Counted from the first letter of the stretch, positions 18,027 to 27,640 are shown. The stretch: 64,000 nucleotides of DNA from Pseudovibrio sp. Alg231-02 (GCF_900143565.1 NZ_FREX01000002.1:372001-436000); one strand, 5' to 3'. Numbers and translations: made by a program. The notes: generated by a model not told the origin, from the sequence alone.

Positions 18027-18634
18027 CGCGCGTTTACATTCTTAGACACGGCAACACTTTTGATAAGGGCGATGTTGTCACTCGTGTTGGTGGCCGTACA
18101 GACTTGCCTCTCAGTGTTTCTGGTCTGGGTCAGGCTGAGAAGCTCTCTGAGCACTTTGCTGATCAGGGTGTGAGCTTTGATATGGCGTTTTGCTCTCCGC
18201 TGCAGAGAACGAAGCAAACAGCGCAGATTGCACTGAAAACGCAGGCTGAAGAGGTTGATTTGAAGGTTCTGCCGTTTTTGGTGGAGATCGATTACGGCCC
18301 GGATGAAAATAAACCCGAGGAAGAGGTTCTGGCCCGGATTGGTGACGAGGCTCTTCGTGCATGGGAAGAAGAAGGTGTGCCGCCGAATGGCTGGCACATT
18401 GACCCGCACGCTGTGATTGGACGCTGGCAGGAGTTCTTTGCATCTGCTCCCAAGAAGTTCCCAGGTAAGACCCTTCTTGTAGTGACCAGTAACGGGATTG
18501 CACGCTTTGCATTGAAAGCACTGGCTGATCAAGGTGCTGGTGCTGATTTGAAACTGAAGACAGCGGCCTATGGTGTGTTCGATGTTACAGACGAAGGCCT
18601 GCCGTTAATGCTTAGTTGGAATGTGAGGCCGTAG
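18023..18634 (+). CDS. Histidine phosphatase superfamily protein (phosphoglycerate mutase-like)
   Basis: A 203-residue phosphatase with the catalytic LRHGNT motif at residues 8-13, a second arginine/glutamate region (FCSPLQRTKQTAQ near 55) and a late VTSNGIARF in the position of the second histidine, where asparagine replaces the usual His (normally SHG). This may lower or alter activity. It starts with TTG overlapping the kdsB stop, so it is translationally coupled. Substrate unknown. Confidence 0.82.
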   Translation: MTRVYILRHGNTFDKGDVVTRVGGRTDLPLSVSGLGQAEKLSEHFADQGVSFDMAFCSPLQRTKQTAQIALKTQAEEVDLKVLPFLVEIDYGPDENKPEEEVLARIGDEALRAWEEEGVPPNGWHIDPHAVIGRWQEFFASAPKKFPGKTLLVVTSNGIARFALKALADQGAGADLKLKTAAYGVFDVTDEGLPLMLSWNVRP

Positions 18635-18723
18635 GTTCTTTCCTGCTGCCTGAACTGGTTTAGATGGGAGCTTGATGCTCTCATCAACTGAGTACGACTT
18701 GTCTCTTGCCGATTGAGGATAGG

Positions 18724-19245
18724 ATGAAGCAAATTTCGATGATCTCAGCTGTGGCTGAAAATGGTGTGATTGGCGCAAACAATGACATGCCATGGTCTGT
18801 TTCTACCGATCTGAAGTTCTTTCGCAAGACGACAACAGGTAAGCCCGTGATCATGGGGCGTCGGACCTTTGAGAGTATTTGCACGACGCTTGGCAAGCCT
18901 CTTCCAAACCGCAAAAATGTCGTTATCACACGTGATCCGAACTACGCTTATGAAGGTGTTGAAGTGGTCAGCAGTCTTGGTGATGCACTCACGCTCGCAA
19001 ATGACATTGCTGAGAATGATGGCGTCGATGAGATCATGATTGTGGGTGGGGGGCAGATCTATAAAGAAGCGATGCCTAAGGCTTCTACTCTCTATATTAC
19101 CCGTATTCATGCGCAGCCAGACGGTGACACGAAATTCCCGGATATCTATGAGGGAGAATGGGAGCTTGCTGAACGCACGCCGTTTGATCGTGGAGAAAAA
19201 GACTCAGCTGATTCCTCTCTGGAAATTTATCGCCGCAAGCTTTGA
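18724..19245 (+). CDS. folA: Dihydrofolate reductase
   Basis: Reduces dihydrofolate to tetrahydrofolate with NADPH, the partner reaction to thyA upstream. The 173-residue protein carries AVAENGVIGANNDMPW near residue 9, the catalytic aspartate in STDLKFF, MGRRTFESI near 45, and IVGGGQIYKEAMP near 105. The ATG at 18724 is preferred to an in-frame TTG six codons earlier because GAGG lies 5 bases ahead. No sign of transfer or resistance-type sequence. Confidence 0.95.
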   Translation: MKQISMISAVAENGVIGANNDMPWSVSTDLKFFRKTTTGKPVIMGRRTFESICTTLGKPLPNRKNVVITRDPNYAYEGVEVVSSLGDALTLANDIAENDGVDEIMIVGGGQIYKEAMPKASTLYITRIHAQPDGDTKFPDIYEGEWELAERTPFDRGEKDSADSSLEIYRRKL

Positions 19246-19255
19246 TGCAGGCTGA

Positions 19256-20182
19256 TTAGTTGTTGCGCGTTGATGACTTTGTTGTGAGGTCTGCGCGCAA
19301 AGCAAGGCGGTGAGCTGTATGGGCATTGTGCGCGTTGTTGGTGCTTGGCAAACGGCCATGGAAACCTGAGCGGTCCATAATCAGCAGTGTGTTTGCCTCT
19401 ACCTTTAAAGGTAGGAGAGGTGGCAGATCCAGTTCTTGCAGATCACTCAGCCCTGTGATGGGCTCATCGGCCTCTTCTTCCATCTCTGTATAGTCAAGAT
19501 GGCGCTGGTACTCCCAGAAAATACGTTGTTCTGTCATACGATGTGAGCCGGGGATGTAAAACATTGCGCCGTCTTCTGGTGTGATTTTTTCCAGAAAAAG
19601 CAATGCAATTGCGCCGGGCGAGAATGCATCGTGCTCAATTTCAAAAGGTGGTGTGTTGCTGCCTTCCGTTTCAAAGCGGAAGGACGGCGTGCATTGTGCC
19701 ATTGCCTCGATATGGTACGCAGGCTTGGCTTTTCTGCCTGCTGCGAACTGTAGCGGTGGCGGAATAAGCTCGTCTGTGATGGCAGATTGCAAAAAGGGCT
19801 GCCTGAGAAGGTGCGTATAGTTCAACGGCAGTGTGAAGCTTTGTGCGTTATGCCAGTTGGAGAGAAGCCGCTTATTCCGATCTCTCTGGCCGACAAAATA
19901 GTCAAAGGCTTCAAATTTGAGCCTCCGAAAAAACTCCCGCGGCAACACATCATGTTTGATCCAGATGCCGTGGGTTTGCAAAGCCTGAGCGCAAGAGAGA
20001 GGCAGGGTTGAATACAATTTTGCCTGCTTTTCAATCTTCTGGCTATGAAGATCGGTCAGCTCGCTATGAAACCAATTGGGTATCGTTTCTTCGTCCCACT
20101 CCGATTGATAGGAGGACGAAGGCAGGAACCTGCGCTGCAAGCTGTTCATGAGGTGTTTTGGCTTTATTGCCCGCATTTGCAT
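19256..20182 (-). CDS. Putative phytanoyl-CoA dioxygenase-like Fe(II)/2-oxoglutarate oxygenase
   Basis: A 308-residue protein of uncertain role. The central part has EHDAFSPGAIALLFLEKI and AMFYIPGSH, and a later RSGFHGRLPS, which fit the H-x-D...H iron triad and surrounding strands of PhyH-type oxygenases. The N-terminal 120 residues are not recognised and are rich in basic and aromatic residues. It lies convergent to folA and divergent from elaA. The assignment rests on motif spacing only; substrate unknown. Confidence 0.55.
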   Translation of the reverse strand: MQMRAIKPKHLMNSLQRRFLPSSSYQSEWDEETIPNWFHSELTDLHSQKIEKQAKLYSTLPLSCAQALQTHGIWIKHDVLPREFFRRLKFEAFDYFVGQRDRNKRLLSNWHNAQSFTLPLNYTHLLRQPFLQSAITDELIPPPLQFAAGRKAKPAYHIEAMAQCTPSFRFETEGSNTPPFEIEHDAFSPGAIALLFLEKITPEDGAMFYIPGSHRMTEQRIFWEYQRHLDYTEMEEEADEPITGLSDLQELDLPPLLPLKVEANTLLIMDRSGFHGRLPSTNNAHNAHTAHRLALRADLTTKSSTRNN

Positions 20183-20375
20183 CCCCGCCGCTCTTCATTA
20201 ACGAGAGGTTAAGGGGATCGGTGCTTTGGGTCTTTCCTTCTGTTTCTGCTTGTGAAATCTGCCTAAAGATTAGTTTCTGGCAGTAATTGACTTGCAATTT
20301 GAACGCTGACCACCAAGATAAATAAGGGTTTAAGGCTTGCTTTTCGGGAGTGAGCCGCGGAATTTTTGAGGTGGA

Positions 20376-20840
20376 ATGTCCCAGTTTCTTGAGCTTAAAG
20401 ACTTCAACGAGTTCAGCGTTGAACAGCTCTATGCTTTGCTAAAGTTACGTTGCGATGTGTTTATTGTTGAACAGCAGTGCGCATATCCAGATATCGATGG
20501 GCTCGATCCTGTCAGTAAACACATTCTCGTGATGAATGATGCCGGGCATATTCTTGGGGCGCTGCGAATCTTTCAAAAATACGACGATGGCGATGTGTTC
20601 AAGATTAGCCGTGTGTTGGTCTCAAAGGATGCGCGTGGGCAGGGTATTGCCGGTAAGTTGATGAATGCTGCGCTTTCTTATTGTGCAGCGACCAATGATG
20701 ATGCGCGCGTGGAGCTGCAGGCACAGGACTATCTGAAGGACTTCTATGGCGGGCTTGGCTTCTACGCCACTTCGGAGACCTATCTGGACGATGGTATTCC
20801 GCATATTGATATGCGTTTAAGGGTGCCGCCTGAAAGCTGA
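20376..20840 (+). CDS. elaA: ElaA-type GNAT acetyltransferase
   Basis: A 154-residue GNAT protein. The N-terminal LYALLKLRCDVFIVEQQCAYPDIDGLD is the ElaA signature, and the acetyl-CoA loop is VSKDARGQGIAGKLM near residue 87. The acceptor substrate of ElaA proteins is not established. Its start ATG lies after a GAGGTGGA ribosome site. Confidence 0.88.
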   Translation: MSQFLELKDFNEFSVEQLYALLKLRCDVFIVEQQCAYPDIDGLDPVSKHILVMNDAGHILGALRIFQKYDDGDVFKISRVLVSKDARGQGIAGKLMNAALSYCAATNDDARVELQAQDYLKDFYGGLGFYATSETYLDDGIPHIDMRLRVPPES

Positions 20841-21189
20841 GGGCTTAAAACTCTGCACGTTTCCGCTGTGTGTTGGCTTGGTTTACGTTTTGTTGAGCAA
20901 AACAGCAAGAATTTGCCTGATTGTGCCTCTAATTCTTACAGCTGAAATTTACAGGTAGGCTCTTGTACGTCGGTTGAAACGTGCGAAAGAAGGCTTATCT
21001 TCTTCAATAATGTCCGGTTTCTGTGGGGTTTTGGTGTTTTTCCATAAAGTGCAGCCTTTTGGCGTATCTGCATTCGTTGAAAGGCGCTGGTAACTTGCCT
21101 ATAACCCTAATCAAGTAATAGTTGGCTTAGTCTAACTCTCATCTATTTGTCGGTTTGTCCGGCAGCATACCTAGTAAAGGGATCTCTCT
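20841..21189 (+). promoter_or_regulatory. hflK upstream region with sigma70-type promoter
   Basis: TTGAAA at 21077-21082 and TATAAC at 21100-21105 are separated by exactly 17 bases, 85 bases ahead of hflK. The rest of this 349-base gap shows no gene. Confidence 0.6.
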
Positions 21190-22359
21190 ATGCCTTGGAG
21201 CAATCAAAGCGGAGGTGGCGGCAATAACGGCGGCCCTTGGGGGAACTCCGGCGGCAACAAGGGCGGTGGTGGCCCTTGGGGTGGCGGCGGTGGCCCACAG
21301 CGTGGCGGCGGAAACGGTGGCGGCGGTAATCCACCTGATTTTGAGGAAATCCTCAAACGGGGTCAGGATCAGCTGAAATCCGTTCTTCCTGGTGATGGCG
21401 GCGGCCTTGGTTTTAAAGGCATTTTGTTCGCTATTCTCGTTGCCGTTGTTATCTGGCTTGCTACCGGTATCTACCGCGTTGAACCAAGTGAAGTTGGTGT
21501 GGAACTGGTATTCGGTAAGGTCGTTGGACAAACCGATCCAGGTCTGAACTACAACTGGCCATATCCGGTTGGCGAAGTGCGCACTCCAGAAGTGCTGCGT
21601 GTTCGCGAATTGACTGTTGGTATGGAAGAGTTCGTTCGTGGCAGCTCTATCAACCAGCGTGATGTGCCTGAAGAGAGCCTGATGTTGACCGGCGATGAAA
21701 ACATCGTTGACGTAGACTTCAAAGTTCAGTGGCGCATTCAGAATACTCCTACTGGTGTTCAGGAATACCTGTTTAACATTCAGAACCCAGAAGGCACTGT
21801 GAAAGCAGTGGCTGAAAGCGCGATGCGTGAAGTTGTTGGCAGCTCCCGCATTGATTCAATTCTGACTGAAAACCGTGCCCCAATTCAGATTGCAGTGCAA
21901 AAACTGATGCAGGAAACTCTCGATAACTACAAAGCTGGTATCGAGGTTACTCAGGTTCAGATGCAGAAGGTTGATCCTCCTGCGCAGGTTATTGAAGCGT
22001 TCCGTGATGTTCAGGCAGCTCGTGCTGACCAAGAGCGTATCCAGAACGAAGCACAAGCTTACGCTAACAAGATCGTCCCTGAAGCTCGTGGTAATGCGGC
22101 TCGCGTTTCTGAAGCTGCACAAGCGTATCGTGACAAGACTATTGCGAATGCAAACGGTCAGGCACAGCGCTTCAGCAAGATTTATGAGGAATACGCGAAG
22201 TCTCCTAATATTATTCGCCAGCGCCTCTATCTTGAGACCATGGAAAATGTCTTGAGCAAAAATCCGAAAATTATCATCGACGGAAATGGTCAGCAAAATG
22301 GTGTTGTGCCTTATCTGCCGCTTGACCAGCTGAACAAACGTGCTGGAGGAAACAACTAA
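21190..22359 (+). CDS. hflK: HflK, SPFH-domain membrane protease regulator
   Basis: HflK and HflC form a large SPFH cage around FtsH in the inner membrane and limit its proteolysis. The 389-residue protein has a Gly/Asn-rich cytoplasmic N-terminus (about 1-45), one membrane helix (about 77-95, GILFAILVAVVIWLATGIY), the SPFH domain, then an Ala/Gln-rich helical region. The stop TAA overlaps the hflC ATG by one base (TAATG), so they are coupled. Confidence 0.95.
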   Translation: MPWSNQSGGGGNNGGPWGNSGGNKGGGGPWGGGGGPQRGGGNGGGGNPPDFEEILKRGQDQLKSVLPGDGGGLGFKGILFAILVAVVIWLATGIYRVEPSEVGVELVFGKVVGQTDPGLNYNWPYPVGEVRTPEVLRVRELTVGMEEFVRGSSINQRDVPEESLMLTGDENIVDVDFKVQWRIQNTPTGVQEYLFNIQNPEGTVKAVAESAMREVVGSSRIDSILTENRAPIQIAVQKLMQETLDNYKAGIEVTQVQMQKVDPPAQVIEAFRDVQAARADQERIQNEAQAYANKIVPEARGNAARVSEAAQAYRDKTIANANGQAQRFSKIYEEYAKSPNIIRQRLYLETMENVLSKNPKIIIDGNGQQNGVVPYLPLDQLNKRAGGNN

Positions 22360-23246
22360 TGAAAAGCGGTCTTCTTGGCATTGTTATAGCTGCTATCGCT
22401 CTGGTTCTTTACTGGTCGGCTTACATCATTACCCCAACTGAGCAGGCGCTTGTTCTGCAGTTTGGTGAGGTGAAAGCACAGGAAACTGAGCCGGGTTTGA
22501 AATTCAAGTTGCCTTGGCAGAACGTTATCGTTCTGGATAAGCGTATCCTTGATCTCAATATGCCTCCTCTGGAAGCAATTGTTGCTGACAAAAAACGTCT
22601 GACTGTTGATGCGTTTGCTCGTTACCGTATCACCAACCCAGTGCGCTTCTACCAGTCTGTGAACAACGTAAATGAAGGTGCACGCCGTCTTGCGACGTTC
22701 CTGCAGTCTTCACTGCGTTCTGAACTGGCAAAAGCGACCTTCGTACAAGTGGTGCGTGATGATCGTTCCGATCTGATGGAAAAGATCCGTCAGGACGTTG
22801 ATAAGAGCGCTGCTGCGATCGGCATTGATGTGATTGACGTGAAGATCCGTCGTGCGGATCTGCCGGAAGCTAACTCTCAGGCGATTTTCCGTCGTATGCA
22901 GACAGAGCGTCAGCGTGAAGCGACCGAAATCCGCGCACAGGGTGAAGAGCAGTCTCGCCGTATTAAGTCTCGTGCTGATCGTGATGCAACCGTTCTTGTT
23001 GCAGAAGCACAGCGTGATGCTGATATCATCCGTGGTGATGGTGATGCGGCTGCCAACCAGATTTTTGCAGAAGCTTATGGCAAAGACCCAAGCTTCTTCG
23101 AGTTCTATCGTTCCATGCAGGCATATTCCAATGCTTTGGAAGGTGGCGATACGTCTCTGGTGCTGTCTCCTGACTCTGACTTCTTCCGCTACTTCAACGA
23201 TCCGGCAGGAACGCGGAGTGCTCCGGCGGTTGGTGCACCACAGTAA
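22359..23246 (+). CDS. hflC: HflC, partner of HflK
   Basis: The 295-residue second SPFH protein has an N-terminal membrane helix (residues 3-22) followed by the conserved PTEQALVLQFGEVK and the late YGKDPSFFEFYRSMQAY typical of HflC. It is bracketed by one-base TAATG overlaps with hflK and the next gene, so the three are one translation unit. Confidence 0.95.
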   Translation: MKSGLLGIVIAAIALVLYWSAYIITPTEQALVLQFGEVKAQETEPGLKFKLPWQNVIVLDKRILDLNMPPLEAIVADKKRLTVDAFARYRITNPVRFYQSVNNVNEGARRLATFLQSSLRSELAKATFVQVVRDDRSDLMEKIRQDVDKSAAAIGIDVIDVKIRRADLPEANSQAIFRRMQTERQREATEIRAQGEEQSRRIKSRADRDATVLVAEAQRDADIIRGDGDAAANQIFAEAYGKDPSFFEFYRSMQAYSNALEGGDTSLVLSPDSDFFRYFNDPAGTRSAPAVGAPQ

Positions 23247-23440
23247 TGAATGATTTTATTGTGGCTCTGGGACTTGTCCTCGTTGTTGAGGGAGTTGTTT
23301 ATGCTCTAGCCCCAAGCCATTTGAAGGAATTCATGCGGAAAGCTCAGGAGATTCCTGATCAGTCTCTCCGTCTTGGTGGTGTTGCTGCGATGGGGCTGGG
23401 TGTGTTGATTGTATGGTTGGTGCGTTCCCTCAGTGGATAG
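23246..23440 (+). CDS. DUF2065 small membrane protein
   Basis: A 64-residue protein with two membrane helices (about 3-22 and 43-60) around a polar stretch, matching the DUF2065 (YjeT-like) family that regularly follows hflC. Function unknown. Overlaps the hflC stop by one base and is followed by a strong terminator. Confidence 0.88.
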   Translation: MNDFIVALGLVLVVEGVVYALAPSHLKEFMRKAQEIPDQSLRLGGVAAMGLGVLIVWLVRSLSG

Positions 23441-23509
23441 ACGCAGATTTGCCAATGATACAACTGCGAGAATTCAGCCTGACGCAGTTAAGAAATAAAT
23501 GTTAGTTTT

Positions 23510-23547
23510 GCCCGCGCTTTATTAACCAAGCGCGGGCATATTTGTTT
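23510..23547 (+). terminator. Terminator after the hflKC cluster
   Basis: GCCCGCGCTT and AAGCGCGGGC form a 10-bp stem around TATTAACC, followed by ATATTTGTTTT. Confidence 0.85.
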
Positions 23548-23604
23548 TCAGTATGCGTTCTGGTGAAGTGTTTGTGTTCACCTGATAATCTGAGGAGATG
23601 GCTT

Positions 23605-25089
23605 ATGGCCGGTGTTTTCCCTCGCCTTGAGCTTGGACGATCGATCAAGGCAATTGTTTTTGCGAGTGTACTTGGAGTTGCGGCGGTGACCGGCAGCTTC
23701 GACAGTGCTCGCGCAAGCGGCCCAGAATCTCTGGCAGACCTTGCTGAAGAGCTTGGTGATGCCGTGGTCAACATTTCGACTGCGCAAAGAGTGAAAGCCA
23801 AACGGTCTCTTCAACTGCCAGATGTCCCTGAGGGATCTCCTTTTCAGGAATTTTTCGAAGAATTCTTCAACGGGCAAGAACCTGAAGGTGAAAGCCCGCA
23901 GCGTGTTCAATCGCTCGGTTCTGGCTTTGTTATTGACGGTGAAAAGGGCATCATTGTTACCAACAACCATGTGATTGAAGGTGCGGACGAGATTACCGTT
24001 AACTTCAATGATGGTACCAAACTGTCAGCACAGCTGCTTGGATCTGATGAGAAGACGGACCTTGCTGTTTTGAAGGTTGAGCCTCAGTCAACCTTGGATT
24101 CAGTGAAGTTCGGCAGTTCTGAAGTGCTGCGTGTTGGTGACTGGGTGATGGCGATCGGTAACCCGTTCGGTCTTGGCGGTACAGTTACAGCAGGTATCGT
24201 TTCTGCACGAAACCGCGATATCAACTCCGGTCCTTATGATAATTTTATTCAGACTGATGCTGCCATCAACCGAGGCAACTCGGGTGGTCCACTGTTCAAC
24301 ATGGATGGTGAAGTTGTCGGGATTAACACTGTTATTTTCTCACCTTCAGGTGGATCTATAGGCATTGGTTTTGCCATTCCGGCAGAGACTGCAACCCGTG
24401 TGATTGCGCAGCTGCGTGAGTTTGGTGAAACCCGTCGCGGCTGGCTTGGTGTGCGTATTCAGCATGTCACTGAAGAGATTGCTGAAAGCCTGGGTATGGA
24501 CAGTGCGCGTGGTGCTTTGATTGCTGGTGTAACTGAGGGTGGACCTGCACAGGAAGCTGACATCATGCCAGGTGATGTTGTGCTGAGCTTTGATGGTCGG
24601 AGTGTCCCTGAAATGCGCGATCTGCCGCGCATGGTTGCTACGACAACGATTGGTAGTACTGTTCCGCTCATGGTTTTGCGCCGTGGTGAAGAAGTCGAGC
24701 TTGAGGTCACCCTCGGACGTCTTGATGAGGTGGCTGAAATTGAGAAGGTTGAGGAAGAGCAGGAAAGTCCAAAGAGCAAAGCAGATGAAACCGTTGTGCT
24801 TGGATTGTCTCTGGCCAAAATCGATGAACCTTTGCGTGAACGTTTTGCCCTGTCAGACGAAATCGAAGGCGTTGTGATTACCCGCGTTGCTGAAGGCAGT
24901 TCTGCTGAAGACAAACGGGTTCGCGCTGGTGATGTGATCGTTGAAGTGGCTCAGGAGCCTGTTGCAGCACCAAAAGATGTGGTTGCTATGATCGAAGCTC
25001 TTAAGGCTGATAAACGTCGCTCTGCGTTGCTGTTGCTTTCCAACGGTTCTGGCGAACTGCGGTTTGTTGCAGTTCGTATCGAAGACTAG
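23605..25089 (+). CDS. degP: DegP/DegQ-family periplasmic serine protease
   Basis: An HtrA-type protease and chaperone of the periplasm, 494 residues. After an N-terminal signal segment (about 8-34) the catalytic triad is visible: His in VTNNHVIEGA, Asp in KTDLAVLKV and Ser in GNSGGPLF. Two PDZ domains follow (about 265-355 and 390-485). The ATG at 23605 is chosen because GAGGAG lies 7 bases upstream; an earlier in-frame ATG at 23542 has none. It is separated from hflC by a terminator and probably has its own promoter. Confidence 0.94.
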   Translation: MAGVFPRLELGRSIKAIVFASVLGVAAVTGSFDSARASGPESLADLAEELGDAVVNISTAQRVKAKRSLQLPDVPEGSPFQEFFEEFFNGQEPEGESPQRVQSLGSGFVIDGEKGIIVTNNHVIEGADEITVNFNDGTKLSAQLLGSDEKTDLAVLKVEPQSTLDSVKFGSSEVLRVGDWVMAIGNPFGLGGTVTAGIVSARNRDINSGPYDNFIQTDAAINRGNSGGPLFNMDGEVVGINTVIFSPSGGSIGIGFAIPAETATRVIAQLREFGETRRGWLGVRIQHVTEEIAESLGMDSARGALIAGVTEGGPAQEADIMPGDVVLSFDGRSVPEMRDLPRMVATTTIGSTVPLMVLRRGEEVELEVTLGRLDEVAEIEKVEEEQESPKSKADETVVLGLSLAKIDEPLRERFALSDEIEGVVITRVAEGSSAEDKRVRAGDVIVEVAQEPVAAPKDVVAMIEALKADKRRSALLLLSNGSGELRFVAVRIED

Positions 25090-25108
25090 CTCGTTTTTAT
25101 CAGACATG

Positions 25109-25144
25109 AAAAAAGCCGCTTCCAGATTGGAGGCGGCTTTTTTA
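25109..25144. terminator. Bidirectional terminator between degP and serB
   Basis: AAAAAAGCCGC pairs with GCGGCTTTTTT with inner TCCA/TGGA. Flanks suit both converging genes. Confidence 0.9.
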
Positions 25145-25161
25145 TTTGAAGGCAAGGAAAC

Positions 25162-26055
25162 TTAGGTCTTTGCAAATTCGTCGTGGCTGTAACCTTGAAT
25201 GTAGAGCAGGGCTGTCAGGTCGCCGTAGTTGATCTTAGCGCGAGCTTCCGCAGCCACTTTCGGCTTTGCGTGGAAGGCAACGCCCAGACCAGCAGCGCAG
25301 ATCATGGCCAGATCATTGGCGCCATCACCCACTGCGATGACGTCTTCCAGTGCGATGTTCTTCTCCTCAGTAAGCTCGTTGAGGCGGTCTAGTTTCGCCT
25401 GTTTGCCAAGGATCGGTTCAGCAACTTCACCTGAGAGCTTAGATTCCGCTTCCAGAAGGATATTGGCCTTGTTTTCATCGAAGCCGATGACCTCGGCAAT
25501 CTTCTGCGTGAACGAGGTGAAACCACCGGATACCAGTGCGGCATATCCGCCATTGGCTTTCATGGTCTGCACGAGTTCTCGTCCGCCAGGTGTCAACGTA
25601 ATGCGGTTTTTGATGGTCTTGCCGATGACTTCTGTGCCCAGGCCTTTAAGCAGGGCAACACGCTGTCGCAGAGCTGGTTCAAACTCAATTTCGCCGCGCA
25701 TGGCGCTCTCGGTGATCTCGGAGATTCTCTCTTTCAAACCCAGTTCCGCTGCAAGCTCATCAATGCACTCCTGCTGGATCATGGTGGAATCCATATCTGC
25801 GATCAGGAGTTTCTTTCTGCGGCCATTCTGGGGTTGAATGAAAACATCAACTGGTGCATTTGCAAGGTTTGTGCGAATAGAGCTTTCGAGTTCTTCAGGT
25901 TCTGCGTGACCCTCAATCGTCAGGTCTACAGCGATGTGAGGGTTGAGTACCTTAACCTGAGGTGCCGCGGGAAGAAGGGCACTGACCTTCTCAACGATAT
26001 CCTCAGTGACAGCGGGTTTGGCTGGATTGGAAATGAGCGTGACAACAAACGACAT
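25162..26055 (-). CDS. serB: Phosphoserine phosphatase
   Basis: SerB removes phosphate from phosphoserine in the last step of serine synthesis. The 297-residue protein has an N-terminal ACT-like region (about 1-80) and a HAD domain with the nucleophile motif ADMDSTMIQQECIDELA, SGGFTSF for motif II, and GDGANDLAMI for motif III. The start MSFVVTLIS at 26055 is preferred over an open frame 33 codons longer that would run across the divergent miaA start. Confidence 0.94.
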   Translation of the reverse strand: MSFVVTLISNPAKPAVTEDIVEKVSALLPAAPQVKVLNPHIAVDLTIEGHAEPEELESSIRTNLANAPVDVFIQPQNGRRKKLLIADMDSTMIQQECIDELAAELGLKERISEITESAMRGEIEFEPALRQRVALLKGLGTEVIGKTIKNRITLTPGGRELVQTMKANGGYAALVSGGFTSFTQKIAEVIGFDENKANILLEAESKLSGEVAEPILGKQAKLDRLNELTEEKNIALEDVIAVGDGANDLAMICAAGLGVAFHAKPKVAAEARAKINYGDLTALLYIQGYSHDEFAKT

Positions 26056-27031
26056 AAGCAGCTCTCGGACTGGGCAAGTGAATGGCGCTGGTAAAAGGCC
26101 TGTTGCGGTGTTGATAGCCGGACCGACGGCCAGCGGCAAGACAGCTCTTTCCATTCAACTGGCAAAAGAGCTGAATGCGTGGGTTGTTAATGCAGATTCC
26201 ATGCAAATCTATTCTGATCTGCACATTTTGAGCGCGCGTCCAAGCGTGGAAGAAGAATCGCAGGCACCGCACTACTTGTTCGGCCATGTGCCCAGTGACC
26301 AACCTTACAGCGTGATGAACTGGCTGACGGAGTTTGAAGAACTGTTGTCTGACGCGCGGCTGGCGGGTCGCCCGATGGTTGTTGTTGGTGGAACTGGTCT
26401 TTACTTCAGGTCCGCGCTGGAGGGACTATCCCTGATGCCCGACATCCCAGAGGATGTGCGACAGCATTGGCGGGTGTTCTCACAGGATGCAGTTGCAGGG
26501 GCGCTTCATAACGCTCTGGGAGAGCGGGATCAGATTATGGCTGACCGTTTGCATCCATCAGACACGCAGCGCATTGTACGCGCTCTGGAGGTTATTGAGG
26601 GGACGGGTAAGTCTCTATCAGTCTGGCAGAATGAGCGTAGCACTCCTTTGCTGAGTACCGATGAATCTGTGAGAGTGGTGTTGTCGCCAGATCGCAAAGC
26701 CCTGCATGATCGGATTCATCGCCGGTTTGATTTGATGGTGGAGCAGGGAGCGGTTGAGGAAGCGTGCGCGCTTTGGGCCAAGGGCCTTGATCCAAACCTG
26801 CAAGTGATGAAGGCGATTGGCGTGAAGCAGCTTGCTGAAGCCGCTCAGGGGCTCACCAGCATGGACTGGGCAGTTGAGAAAGCTAAGACTGAAACGCGCC
26901 GCTATGCAAAGCGACAATCCACGTTCTTCAGGGGACAACTTTCGACCTGGCAGAATATTGACCCGCTCAAGACCAGCGAAACTGAAGCTTTTGTTGAAAC
27001 TGTGAAGACTGCGTTCTCCCATGGATCTTAA
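26033..27031 (+). CDS. miaA: tRNA dimethylallyltransferase
   Basis: MiaA adds the isopentenyl group to A37 of UNN-reading tRNAs. The 332-residue protein has the P-loop AGPTASGKTA, followed by NADSMQIYSDL and GGTGLYFRSAL. The start is uncertain: ATG at 26033 overlaps the divergent serB start by 23 bases, GTG at 26006 is longer and GTG at 26078 shorter. The serB–miaA divergent pair is common in this class, where ilvBHC usually follow; here they do not. Confidence 0.93.
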   Translation: MSVTTNDISSSRTGQVNGAGKRPVAVLIAGPTASGKTALSIQLAKELNAWVVNADSMQIYSDLHILSARPSVEEESQAPHYLFGHVPSDQPYSVMNWLTEFEELLSDARLAGRPMVVVGGTGLYFRSALEGLSLMPDIPEDVRQHWRVFSQDAVAGALHNALGERDQIMADRLHPSDTQRIVRALEVIEGTGKSLSVWQNERSTPLLSTDESVRVVLSPDRKALHDRIHRRFDLMVEQGAVEEACALWAKGLDPNLQVMKAIGVKQLAEAAQGLTSMDWAVEKAKTETRRYAKRQSTFFRGQLSTWQNIDPLKTSETEAFVETVKTAFSHGS

Positions 27032-27640
27032 TGCTGGCTTTTATTGATTGGCAAAAATCCCTGTTAAAATTGGCAGATAGATAGTTTTACTGATGAATTT
27101 CTGAGTGACATCTTTCTACGGTTTCTTTAAAGAGAAGCGCACGTTTGGCAGAGGCCGCCAAACAAGCCATACTATATTCCGAGAAATTTAATTTGCGGCG
27201 GAGCTGAGGCTCCTTAGAGCTCTGGTCGGTGTGAGTATACTCCGCCGACCAGTACTAATTTTAAGTGATTGTGATGAGTTGTATAAGACTAGGTTTACCT
27301 TAAGTCATTGTGCGGCTCGCATAATTGGCGTTATCCGGCAAATCTGTGGTATCTAAAGATCGTAATTTTGCCTTATTAAATGTTATCTGCATACTTTCTT
27401 CGAGAAAATCCTACTGAATTTCAAAGGATTGCATGTAGCAGGACTTCTGACGCTTTTTAGACATAATGAAGTGCCATCAAGCATTCGGCTTTGAATTTTG
27501 ATGGTATTTAAAAGCATATTGCATGCATTAAGGCGGTTGTAATCTGAGGGAGAACTCTCCAGATGTGACCTGAGGCTGTTGGTCTTACGTGGCTGGTTTT
27601 TCTGGCTGGCTGGCGTGTGATTATAATGGAGGAAGCAAGC
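27032..27640 (+). other. 609-base intergenic region with a run of hairpins
   Basis: No gene is evident. Three strong hairpins lie in series: GTTTGGC/GCCAAAC (27143-27163), GGAGC/GCTCC with loop TGAG (27200-27213), and CTGGTCGG/CCGACCAG (27222-27252). The last has an inner GAGTATACTC palindrome and is followed by TACTAATTTT. GGCGGAG (27197-27203) can alternatively pair with CTCCGCC in the last loop. It may be a terminator of miaA, a small RNA, or a leader left behind by relocated ilv genes. Confidence 0.4.
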
